The position numbers were made by a program, and so were the translations under genes. Of a stretch of DNA of 64,000 nt, positions 1 through 6,833 are shown one piece after another. Source of the stretch: Cycloclasticus sp. (GTDB taxonomy: Bacteria > Pseudomonadota > Gammaproteobacteria > Methylococcales > Cycloclasticaceae); contig DUCS01000006.1 of assembly GCA_012959695.1 (NCBI GenBank), positions 1-64,000 of the forward strand, given 5' to 3'. The notes beneath the pieces are model-generated. The model was not told the origin of the DNA and made no database searches. It worked only from the letters and a program-made list of their open reading frames with translations. The first letter of the stretch is position 1; the number at the start of each line of letters is the position of its first letter.

Positions 1-63
1 AACGGCGCGTTATAGGCATCGTTTGGTTAAAAATAACACCATCACACAATGCAGGGCGAAATA

Positions 64-375
64 ATGTCGTCATGCATAAGAGAAAGCAAAGCTACACGTA
101 AGTACATAGGGGAATCTGATTCAATCCGCCTCAAAATTAGAATAAAAAAACAGCGCGCTGAATTAAAAGCGCTAATCGCTGTGTTGCTTGAAAACGGCGA
201 GGTCCTTTATCGGTACGAGGATGAGTTTCAATATGAAACCCTTGAAGAAATGCCTTTGCCTAGCGAGTTCCTAAGCTCATCAATTGTCAATGCATATAAA
301 AAGGAGACGAAGTTATGTAGGGAGGCATTGGCAGCTCGTGCTTCAAAATTTGGCGTTAGTTTAGAAGGGAGCTAA
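64..375 (+). CDS. Hypothetical protein, about 103 residues
   Basis: I do not recognise this small protein. It is hydrophilic and charged, with a basic N-terminal third, an acidic middle (around the segment YRYEDEFQYETLEE) and a predicted helical C-terminus. I see no signal peptide, membrane segment or zinc motif. An upstream ATG exists five codons earlier, and I chose the second ATG only because the remaining N-terminus looks more natural; neither has a strong ribosome binding site. The gene stands alone ahead of the tRNA-Leu, in a stretch with no other coding signal. It could be a small accessory or phage-derived gene, and it may not be expressed. Confidence 0.4.
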   Translation: MSSCIRESKATRKYIGESDSIRLKIRIKKQRAELKALIAVLLENGEVLYRYEDEFQYETLEEMPLPSEFLSSSIVNAYKKETKLCREALAARASKFGVSLEGS

Positions 376-555
376 ACCGCCTGAAGAAACCTCTTTATGA
401 GACGGTTCTTAGATGCGGCAATAGAGCTTGTAAAGCCGCGGGGTTACTAGCTAAAAGTTTATTAAGACGATTAAAACGAATTAATCATTAAATAGCCTTA
501 AAGAAGCTCGATAGCCGAGATAGACTTTGATGACACAATTTAACTGACATCCAAT

Positions 556-587
556 AAAAAAGACCTAGCCCGAAACGAGCTAAGTCC
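556..587 (-). terminator. Rho-independent terminator after tRNA-Leu
   Basis: Read on the minus strand, GACTTAGCTC pairs with GGGCTAGGTC (G-U pairs allowed) around a short TTTC-type loop and is followed by a run of six T. It lies about 12 bases beyond the tRNA 3' end, where a tRNA transcript should stop. Confidence 0.75.
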
Positions 588-598
588 TTGTTATTCAA

Positions 599-686
599 TG
601 GTGCCTGGGGCCGGAATCGAACCGGCACGACCGTTAAAGTCGCGGGATTTTAAGTCCCGTGTGTCTACCAATTTCACCACCCAGGC
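599..686 (-). tRNA. tRNA-Leu (anticodon UAA)
   Basis: On the minus strand the sequence starts GCCTGGG and ends CCCAGGC-A-CCA, giving a perfect seven-pair acceptor stem with an encoded CCA. The T arm reads GGTTCGATTCC. The anticodon loop reads ACTTAAAAT with TAA in the centre, and a long variable arm, typical of class II tRNAs, follows the anticodon stem. Its 88 bases suit leucine tRNA. It is a single gene with its own terminator. Confidence 0.97.
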
Positions 687-749
687 AATTAAATTGAGCG
701 CGAATTTTACCCTATGACTCGGTTTAAAACGAGCGGAAAACTGAAATAA

Positions 750-1397
750 TTAGATGTTTTTTAATTGTCCGGTATCAACGGCCAACCTAACGAGCTCAAC
801 ATCATTGCTGACGCCTAGTTTCTCGTGTGCGCGATAGCGGTGGGTATTGACTGTTTTAGGGCTAATTGCTAAGGCGTCTGCGATATCACTGATGGCATGT
901 CCGTCAACAATTTTACTGATGATTTGTAATTCTCGGCTACTTAACCGAGTAAATACATTTTCATCGGGCTTTTGTGCGCTGAATAGAAGGTTGCTCGCGA
1001 CGGCAGATGATAAATAGCTTTTGCCCTGATATACCATCACGATGGCTTTAATCATCTCATCAACGGGGCAGCCTTTGTTGATGTAACCTTTTGCGCCTAA
1101 CGTGATGGATTGTTGAGGCACAGGACCATCGTCGTATACGCTGAGTGCAATAATTTTTGCTGGCGGTTGTTTTCTAACAATACGTTTAATCGCCTCGGAG
1201 CCGCCTATGCCGGGCATGTTTAAATCCATCAGGATAACGTCTGGTTGCAGCCGTTCTGACAGGTCAATGGCTTCTTCACCGGATGATGCAACTGCCATAA
1301 CAGTAATGTCTGGGTCTGCATCTAAAAGATACTCGATACCTGATCGAACAAGTTCGTGGTCATCGACCAGCAAGATATTGATGTTATTAGAATTCAT
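750..1397 (-). CDS. LuxR-type response regulator, GacA/UvrY-like
   Basis: A two-component response regulator. An N-terminal receiver domain (about residues 7-120) has the acidic pair D12-D13, the phosphoacceptor D58 in the LMDLNMPG segment and the conserved lysine in YINKG. A C-terminal LuxR-type helix-turn-helix follows (about 150-210; LSSRELQI, and PKTVNTHRYRAHEKLGV for the recognition helix). Length and layout match the GacA/UvrY/SirA family, which is phosphorylated by BarA/GacS-type hybrid kinases and activates small RNAs of the Csr/Rsm system. No kinase or small RNA is visible here, so the partner must lie elsewhere. In other gammaproteobacteria uvrY is often followed by uvrC; that neighbour is missing, so the exact orthology is not proven. 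Confidence 0.88.
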   Translation of the reverse strand: MNSNNINILLVDDHELVRSGIEYLLDADPDITVMAVASSGEEAIDLSERLQPDVILMDLNMPGIGGSEAIKRIVRKQPPAKIIALSVYDDGPVPQQSITLGAKGYINKGCPVDEMIKAIVMVYQGKSYLSSAVASNLLFSAQKPDENVFTRLSSRELQIISKIVDGHAISDIADALAISPKTVNTHRYRAHEKLGVSNDVELVRLAVDTGQLKNI

Positions 1398-1580
1398 TAA
1401 GTAGCTGTTTTTATTTTAAGGTTATTAGCTATGTTCTAAGTTTAACTTAAAAAGTCGGAAAAGTTTTATTCCTTTAACTAGCGTGCTATTTAAACAAAGA
1501 ATGCTCTATCCTTCTCTTAATAGATTTGACCCATCGTGATGGTTCGAACTCTATCACATCATGACAAAGGGCTTTTACGA

Positions 1581-2429
1581 ATGAAACTATTAAACTATGG
1601 GCTAAAAGGGCAGGAAAAACCGGCCTTACTTGATGCGGAGCAGAATATTCGTTCGTTAGACGGTATTTGCGAAGTGATTTCTTCGGAATTTTTGGCGAAC
1701 GGTCGCTTGCAGTCGTTAAAAAACATTGATATTAACGCATTGCCTCTCGTTGATAAGTACGAACGAATCGGTGCTCCTTTGCTCAACCCCGGAAAAATTA
1801 TCGCTGTTGGTCTGAATTACGACAAACACATCAAAGAGACTGGCTCTAAACAGCGAGATGAGCCCGTGCTATTCACGAAAGCAGTTAGTTCGCTAAATGG
1901 CCCGTTTGATGAAATTATGCGCCCTAAGAACGCCTCTCAGGTGGATTGGGAGATAGAGCTGGTCGTTATTATTGGTAAAGAAGCTAAATACATTACCGAA
2001 GATGAAGTAGAAGACCATATCGCTGGGTTTTGTACTGGCATTGATATATCTGAACGCCATTTCCAAAAGCACCGCAGTGGGCAGTGGTTGAAGGGCAAAA
2101 GTGCAGATACATTTGCGCCGATTGGGCCGTATTTCGTCACGTTGGATGAATTTAAGCAGTACCAATCGTGCAACGTACGCTTGGATGTAAATGGTGAACG
2201 TAAACAGTCCAGCAATACCAACACGATGATTCATTCAGTTAAAAAACTAGTGAGCTATATTAATGAATTTATGAGCCTGCAACCCGGTGATTTGATTTTT
2301 ACCGGTACCCCAGAAGGGGTAGGGTTAGGTATGAAGCCGCCGCAATTTTTGAATGCAAGTGACCAAATTATTGCCGAGGTAGAAGGGCTGGGCGTTCAAG
2401 AGCATACTGTTATTGATTGCCCTATTTAA
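1581..2429 (+). CDS. Fumarylacetoacetate hydrolase-fold protein
   Basis: A single-domain FAH-family enzyme of about 282 residues. The family includes 2-keto-4-pentenoate hydratases, ureidoglycolate lyase and acylpyruvate hydrolases. It shows the usual signatures: LLNPGKIIAVGLNYDKHIKE near the start, a DWEIELVVIIGKEA metal-binding segment with acidic ligands, KGKSADTFAPIGP in the middle and PGDLIFTGTPEGVG near the end. I start it at the internal ATG because that gives the standard family N-terminus (MKLLNYG) and places AAAGG ten bases upstream; an in-frame ATG lies 15 codons earlier. The substrate cannot be read from sequence. In this setting a role in C-C bond hydrolysis of a ring-cleavage product is possible but unproven. 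Confidence 0.85.
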   Translation: MKLLNYGLKGQEKPALLDAEQNIRSLDGICEVISSEFLANGRLQSLKNIDINALPLVDKYERIGAPLLNPGKIIAVGLNYDKHIKETGSKQRDEPVLFTKAVSSLNGPFDEIMRPKNASQVDWEIELVVIIGKEAKYITEDEVEDHIAGFCTGIDISERHFQKHRSGQWLKGKSADTFAPIGPYFVTLDEFKQYQSCNVRLDVNGERKQSSNTNTMIHSVKKLVSYINEFMSLQPGDLIFTGTPEGVGLGMKPPQFLNASDQIIAEVEGLGVQEHTVIDCPI

Positions 2430-2439
2430 CTTGGTGTAT

Positions 2440-2462
2440 TGTTCAAAGTTTGAACAGTTTTT
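2440..2462 (+). terminator. Terminator, or operator-like palindrome, after the FAH-fold gene
   Basis: TGTTCAAAGTTTGAACA is a perfect odd palindrome ten bases after the stop codon, followed by GTTTTT. The short stem and T-run fit a weak rho-independent terminator. The perfect symmetry also fits a protein-binding site; see the finding on UmuD. Confidence 0.5.
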
Positions 2463-2565
2463 GTAAGTCCAAGCCAGTACTCAAAATTTCCATTTTCACG
2501 CGACTTTTACACAAAGTTATCCACAGATTTGGTGGGTAACTTTTAAAACACCTTTCTATTTTTTT

Positions 2566-2585
2566 TGATTTATGTACACTAATCA
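2566..2585. promoter_or_regulatory. Candidate operator upstream of umuD
   Basis: TGATT-N10-AATCA forms a 20-base inverted repeat that ends 27 bases before the umuD start, in the likely promoter. A classical LexA box (CTGT-N8-ACAG) is absent. The span is similar to SOS boxes, but the half-sites are not those of LexA in known gammaproteobacteria. Confidence 0.25.
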
Positions 2586-2612
2586 AAAGTAATTTCATAA
2601 AAGGTAACGGCA

Positions 2613-3209
2613 ATGACAGAAGACACATTTAAGCGAGGCGGTTCACGGCCTGGAGCAGGGCGCAAAAAAGGCTCCTCCGTGTATGGTGAACCCACAAAAG
2701 CCGTTAGGGTTCCAGAGAGCTTGTTAGCGACTGTTACTGAGTTGCTCGAACATAAAAAGAAACAAACGGCTGAAGAGATTATGAATCATCCAGATGTTTT
2801 TTTGCCGGATTTAGATGGCCCTATACCTTCCATTCCTTTCTACGGAGCCAGTGTTGCTGCGGGTTTCCCATCTCCAGCCGATGATTTTATAGAAAAAAGA
2901 CTCGACCTTAATGAGTTGCTTATCAGTAAACCAGCCTCCACCTTTTTTGTTCGTGCAGAAGGCGAGTCTATGCTGGGTGCGGGCATACACCCAGGGGATG
3001 TGTTGGTTGTTGATCGTTCAGTTAACGCGAACGTTGGCAAAGTGGTTGTATGCGCATTAGATGGCGAATTAACCGTTAAGCGTTTACGATCCAAAGAAGG
3101 CAAGTTGGTACTATCCCCTGAAAACCCCGAGTACCCAGACATACCGCTGAATGAGGGTGCAGAGATGGTTATTTGGGGTGTTGTGACCAGTGTTATCCAC
3201 AATGTCTAA
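2613..3209 (+). CDS. umuD: UmuD-like S24 autoprotease, long form
   Basis: The LexA/UmuD-family SOS protein that is cut to UmuD' and forms DNA polymerase V with UmuC. The C-terminal S24 fold has the cleavage motif AAGFPSP (cut predicted between A83 and G84) and the Ser-Lys dyad S119 (GESM) and K156 (LTVKRL). The dyad is 37 residues apart, as in E. coli UmuD. The protein is about 60 residues longer than E. coli UmuD (198 against 139). The extra N-terminus has a basic RPGAGRKKG motif, then a segment resembling a ribbon-helix-helix strand and helix (TKAVRVPESLLATVTELLE). This suggests DNA binding, as in the repressor-type UmuDAb of Acinetobacter. It is followed 21 bases later by umuC. Confidence 0.92.
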   Translation: MTEDTFKRGGSRPGAGRKKGSSVYGEPTKAVRVPESLLATVTELLEHKKKQTAEEIMNHPDVFLPDLDGPIPSIPFYGASVAAGFPSPADDFIEKRLDLNELLISKPASTFFVRAEGESMLGAGIHPGDVLVVDRSVNANVGKVVVCALDGELTVKRLRSKEGKLVLSPENPEYPDIPLNEGAEMVIWGVVTSVIHNV

Positions 3210-3230
3210 ATTCGTCGAAAAAGCAGCTAA

Positions 3231-4502
3231 ATGCCTGCAAATATAGCCCTTGTTGATTGCAATAATTTTTATGTCAGTTGTGAACGATTATTCCGTCCAG
3301 ATTTAATAAATAAGCCCGTTGCGGTACTTAGCAATAACGATGGCTGCATTGTTGCGCGTAGCCAAGAAGTTAAAGATTTAGGTATTAAAATGGCGGTACC
3401 TGTCCATCAGGTGAAAGAGCTTATCCAACAGCATGATATTCAGCTATTTTCTTCTAATTACCCATTATATGCTGATTTATCCGCGCGCATTATGCATAGC
3501 TTATCTGCTTTTTCACCAACCATAGATGTCTATTCTATTGATGAAGCGTTCGTTGACTTAGATAGAGCCAACCTTGAACCGACGAAATTAGGGCATGATA
3601 TTAAAGATAGCTTATCGCAATGGGTCGGTATACCCGTTGGCGTAGGTATTGGACCCACTAAAACACTAGCAAAATTAGCAAACTATGCCGCTAAAAAATG
3701 GCCTAAAACAGGTGGGGTTGTTGATATTAGTGATGCCGTTAAACGAAAAAAAATTATGCAGATAACCGCTGTTAATGAGATATGGGGCGTAGGGCGTCGA
3801 TTAACTGAAAGGTTAAACGCGCTGGGTATCGAGTCGATTTGGGATTTACAGTCTCAATCCATAGGTTCCATCAGAAAACACTTCAATATAACCTTGGCGC
3901 AAACAGTACAAGAGCTACAAGGTACCCCTGTCATGCCATTTGCTGAGCCTACCAAGCCCAAACAGCAAATTATTTGTTCTAGAAGCTTTAGAGATAAGTT
4001 AACGAGTGAGCAAGATTTAGCGCAGACCCTTAGCGTATTTTGCTTACGTGCGGCCGAGAAACTGCGTGCGCAACAGGGCTTAGCTAGAAAAGTTAGCGTG
4101 TTTATTCGCACCAGCCCCTTTGATAACAGTGAGTCGTATTCAAAATCGGTGCACTACAAACTAAAATCAGCGACGAGTGATAGTCGAGACTTGCTGAAAA
4201 TAACTAAACAATTACTGGCCAGTATTTATAAAGAAGGCTATCAGTACCAACAAGCAGGCGTAGTGCTAGGCGATATTACAAGCTCAAAAGCCAGCACGGC
4301 AATCCAGCACGATTTATTCGCACCGAGTGCAGATGAACGTAGCGAAAAGCTTATGGTAACTTTAGATCAGATTAACCAACGTTTTGATAAGCAATTAACA
4401 TTGGCTGCAGTAGGGAATAAAAAGCTATGGCAATCGGTACCTATCAATCGGTCAAATCAATATACAACCGACTGGAAGGGCTTGGCACGTGTAAAAGTTT
4501 AA
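3231..4502 (+). CDS. umuC: DNA polymerase V catalytic subunit UmuC
   Basis: A Y-family translesion DNA polymerase that copies past damage when bound to UmuD'. It is full length (423 residues). The N-terminus has the catalytic DCNNFYVSCE motif, the finger segment SNNDGCIVARSQEVK and the second catalytic motif YSIDEAFVDL. Next comes VGIGPTKTLAKLANYAAKK, then helix-hairpin-helix, little-finger and C-terminal UmuC-specific domains. It sits just after umuD on the same strand, so the two form one operon under damage control. No frameshift or missing residue is seen. Confidence 0.96.
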   Translation: MPANIALVDCNNFYVSCERLFRPDLINKPVAVLSNNDGCIVARSQEVKDLGIKMAVPVHQVKELIQQHDIQLFSSNYPLYADLSARIMHSLSAFSPTIDVYSIDEAFVDLDRANLEPTKLGHDIKDSLSQWVGIPVGVGIGPTKTLAKLANYAAKKWPKTGGVVDISDAVKRKKIMQITAVNEIWGVGRRLTERLNALGIESIWDLQSQSIGSIRKHFNITLAQTVQELQGTPVMPFAEPTKPKQQIICSRSFRDKLTSEQDLAQTLSVFCLRAAEKLRAQQGLARKVSVFIRTSPFDNSESYSKSVHYKLKSATSDSRDLLKITKQLLASIYKEGYQYQQAGVVLGDITSSKASTAIQHDLFAPSADERSEKLMVTLDQINQRFDKQLTLAAVGNKKLWQSVPINRSNQYTTDWKGLARVKV

Positions 4503-4596
4503 TATTTTATACAAACACGGTATTATCATAGCGATTATATTTTGTTGCATTTTCATCATTTATTAACTACATTCTATATATGCATCACAAAAAAAT

Positions 4597-4962
4597 ATGA
4601 TTTATATGAGCTTAGCAGAAAACATTGTTAATAATCCCGCAACTATTCTATCTACTGCTTTAAGCAGGGCTGCAAAGAGTTTAAAAATATCTAAAGCTGA
4701 TATTGGTAAAGTTATTGGCAAAGATAGAACTTCGCTTAATAGAGGGCTTGACCCTAATAGTAAGAGCGGTGAGTTAGCGCTGATGTTCATTCGCTGTTAT
4801 AGAGGTTTGTTTGTTTTGGTTGGTGGTGAAAATGCTGATATGCAACATTGGATGCATACAGAAAATAAGCATTTAAGCGGCATCCCAGCAGAGCAAATAA
4901 AAACGATAGGTGGGTTAAATAAGGTTTTAGAATATATTGATGCAATGAGAGGGAAGGTTTGA
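4597..4962 (+). CDS. Xre/MbcA/ParS-type antitoxin
   Basis: The antitoxin half of an Xre-RES toxin-antitoxin pair. The N-terminal part (about residues 15-55) is a Cro/Xre-like helix-turn-helix (KSLKISKADIGKVIGKDRTS). The C-terminal part (about 60-120) is the toxin-binding domain formerly called DUF2384, with the typical FIRCYRGLFVLVGG and the closing HLSGIPAEQIKTIGGL stretch. Such antitoxins block the toxin active site and repress their own promoter. Translation may begin at this ATG or at the one three codons later. The stop codon overlaps the start of the toxin gene, as expected for a coupled pair. Confidence 0.9.
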   Translation: MIYMSLAENIVNNPATILSTALSRAAKSLKISKADIGKVIGKDRTSLNRGLDPNSKSGELALMFIRCYRGLFVLVGGENADMQHWMHTENKHLSGIPAEQIKTIGGLNKVLEYIDAMRGKV

Positions 4963-5699
4963 GCATAAAATGGCAAAAGCTACTCGAAAAAGCACCTGTA
5001 CAACCGTTAGAAAATGAAATTTTTAAAATTGTAGAGAGCCAGGAACAAGCAGCGACCAGTACTCTTGTTGATCATTTGGGTGACTTAGAAACTCTGAATC
5101 AACTTATTGATAATACAAAGCCGAAAGTAGAGGTGCTAAAAAAACAGCCCCATTACTTAATTTTGACACCATTTCGTTACCCGCCTTTATTACATGGCTC
5201 ACGGTTTGGAAAGAAAACAGAGCCTAGCCTATTTTATGGTTCGCATAATAGAGAGACAGTGCTGGCAGAAGCTGCATACTACCGTTTTTTATTTTGGAGC
5301 GGAATGACAAGGCCGCCTGAGCACGCGTATATAACGCAACACAGCATATTCAGTGTTAATTATTCAATACAAAAAGGCGTTCAACTACAGTCTGAACCTT
5401 TTTGTGACATGAGGAAAGTCTTGACACACTCAAGTTCTTACCAAGAAACACAAACATTAGGCAGTAAAATGAGGGGCGCGAATATTGAAGGTTTTGAGTT
5501 TATCTCTGCCAGAGATGAGAGCGCTGGAATCAACGTTGCTTTATTTAGCCCTGCAGCCTTTCCACCGAGACAGTCGCAGCGTTTAAAATCGAAACAAGAA
5601 CTAATGTGCGAAACTACAGGAGGTGATGTTGTGTTTTCTCTTGAAAATGGCAAGCGAACAGTTGTATTTAAGCCCGAACAAGTAAAATTTACCGGGTAA
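4959..5699 (+). CDS. RES-domain toxin
   Basis: The toxin half of the pair. RES toxins degrade NAD+ (some ADP-ribosylate targets) and stop growth. The RES fold occupies roughly residues 60-235, with the conserved arginine in HGSRFG, the glutamate in NRETVLAEAAYYR and the serine in the ALFSPAAF segment. The start is a TTG overlapping the antitoxin TGA (TTGA), preceded by a GAGAGGGA binding site inside the antitoxin gene, so toxin output is tied to antitoxin translation and kept low. The reading frame is intact. No link to the catabolic genes is evident; the pair probably stabilises the locus or acts in phage defence. Confidence 0.9.
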   Translation: MSIKWQKLLEKAPVQPLENEIFKIVESQEQAATSTLVDHLGDLETLNQLIDNTKPKVEVLKKQPHYLILTPFRYPPLLHGSRFGKKTEPSLFYGSHNRETVLAEAAYYRFLFWSGMTRPPEHAYITQHSIFSVNYSIQKGVQLQSEPFCDMRKVLTHSSSYQETQTLGSKMRGANIEGFEFISARDESAGINVALFSPAAFPPRQSQRLKSKQELMCETTGGDVVFSLENGKRTVVFKPEQVKFTG

Positions 5700-5733
5700 A
5701 AACACCCTTTGCATAACTAATGTATGCAAAGGG
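5698..5733 (-). terminator. Terminator between convergent genes
   Basis: An 11-pair perfect stem (CCCTTTGCATA with TATGCAAAGGG) around a seven-base loop. A T-run follows only when read on the minus strand, where it overlaps the toxin stop codon, so it mainly stops the hydratase-aldolase transcript. Confidence 0.8.
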
Positions 5734-5744
5734 GTACGGGGCAT

Positions 5745-6743
5745 TTACAGTGTGCCGTCAACTACCTTTTTAGCTAATTCAGCCCAGCCAGAACCGGCTT
5801 TAGCTGCGCCTTCTAAATAGTTTGCTGGAGCAGATTGGTAAGGAGGGCGACAAGGGCCTGCTTTCATCCAACCGCCAGCGTTGATGCGTTCTTTTTCTAA
5901 CTGAATGTTGTAACGCGAGAATTCAGCAAAGCCACCCGGCGGGAATAGATTGGCTAATACAGGAATCATTTTTTCATATAGGCCATTCGGTACAGACCAA
6001 TCACCTGTTTTAACGGACTCTTTAACGCTGTCACGCCAGAGAATAGTTAATTCTGGACCTGTGCAGGCACAAGGTGACCAAAATGCTGTATGGAACTCAG
6101 GGTCCATTTTAGCCGCATCGGCGTGGTCAAATTCTAATGGTAAGAAACGAATTTGCTTACGTGACACCAAGGTATGCAAATGTAATTGACCGATATTGAT
6201 ATATTTACAAGTGATAACTTGTGGAATGTTTGCAACTTGCGCCCAAAATGGAGCAGGGAAGTCGAATTTAAAAGCTTCTGGGTTGGCATAGACACAAATC
6301 GCCATTTCTGGAACCGCTTCAGCCACGTCTTGATAAAAACGAACAGCACCCGCTACATCAATTTGTTGCCACATCGGCAAACCAAGCATGGTGCCATCTG
6401 CACCAATATCACGTGCATGTTTCAACTGATGGATGGTTTCACGAGTGTTCATGGTGGTAACGCCAACAAAAACCGGTACACGGCCATTGGCAGTTTCAAC
6501 CATCACTTCCATCATTTTTTTCTTTTCTTCCCACGTTAGCGTAGCACCTTCACCAAACGTGCCTTGGCACATAATGGCATCAACACCAGCAGTAATTAGG
6601 CCTTCAACAGCTTTAGCGACTTCGTCATAATCTACGCTGTCTTCAGTTTGCCATTGGTCACCTGTATCAATCGCAGGCGTTGGAATAATCGCCCATGCGC
6701 CGTTTACGTCTTCAACTGTTAATCTGTCCTGTCTTCTTGCCAT
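5745..6743 (-). CDS. trans-o-Hydroxybenzylidenepyruvate hydratase-aldolase-like protein
   Basis: A class I aldolase of the dihydrodipicolinate-synthase superfamily, closest in pattern and length (332 residues) to NahE/PahE/PhdJ. Those enzymes split trans-o-hydroxybenzylidenepyruvate or similar arylidene pyruvates into an aromatic aldehyde and pyruvate during PAH breakdown. Visible signatures are the Schiff-base lysine K180 (VITCKYINIG), the active-site tyrosine Y152 (VYANPEAFKFDFP) and the family-specific GTFGEGATLTWEEK and AGPCRPPY near the C-terminus. It is a lone gene with its own terminator. No ring dioxygenase, dehydrogenase or ring-cleavage gene lies in the window, so it may serve a pathway encoded elsewhere or act on a non-aromatic substrate. 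Confidence 0.85.
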   Translation of the reverse strand: MARRQDRLTVEDVNGAWAIIPTPAIDTGDQWQTEDSVDYDEVAKAVEGLITAGVDAIMCQGTFGEGATLTWEEKKKMMEVMVETANGRVPVFVGVTTMNTRETIHQLKHARDIGADGTMLGLPMWQQIDVAGAVRFYQDVAEAVPEMAICVYANPEAFKFDFPAPFWAQVANIPQVITCKYINIGQLHLHTLVSRKQIRFLPLEFDHADAAKMDPEFHTAFWSPCACTGPELTILWRDSVKESVKTGDWSVPNGLYEKMIPVLANLFPPGGFAEFSRYNIQLEKERINAGGWMKAGPCRPPYQSAPANYLEGAAKAGSGWAELAKKVVDGTL

Positions 6744-6833
6744 GAGAGTTACACCTTTGCTTTTTGATAAAAAGATTATTCTAAAGTTAATTTAGATTTA
6801 TGCCAGTGACTTTTATCAGTTTTTGCTTATATT

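Noticed and set aside
1-48. attC-like or integron sequence near the left edge (GCGTTATAGGC)
   Set aside because: No paired half-sites or matching sequence after the first gene; too short to support a cassette.
599-686. tRNA-Leu as an integration site for an island covering the rest of the window
   Set aside because: I saw no second copy of the tRNA 3' end and no integrase gene in the window.
2560-2612. Classical LexA box before umuD
   Set aside because: No CTGT-N8-ACAG pattern is present; only a differently built palindrome is seen.
6186-6539. Open frame of 117 codons on the plus strand
   Set aside because: It lies wholly inside the hydratase-aldolase gene on the other strand, which has full family motifs.
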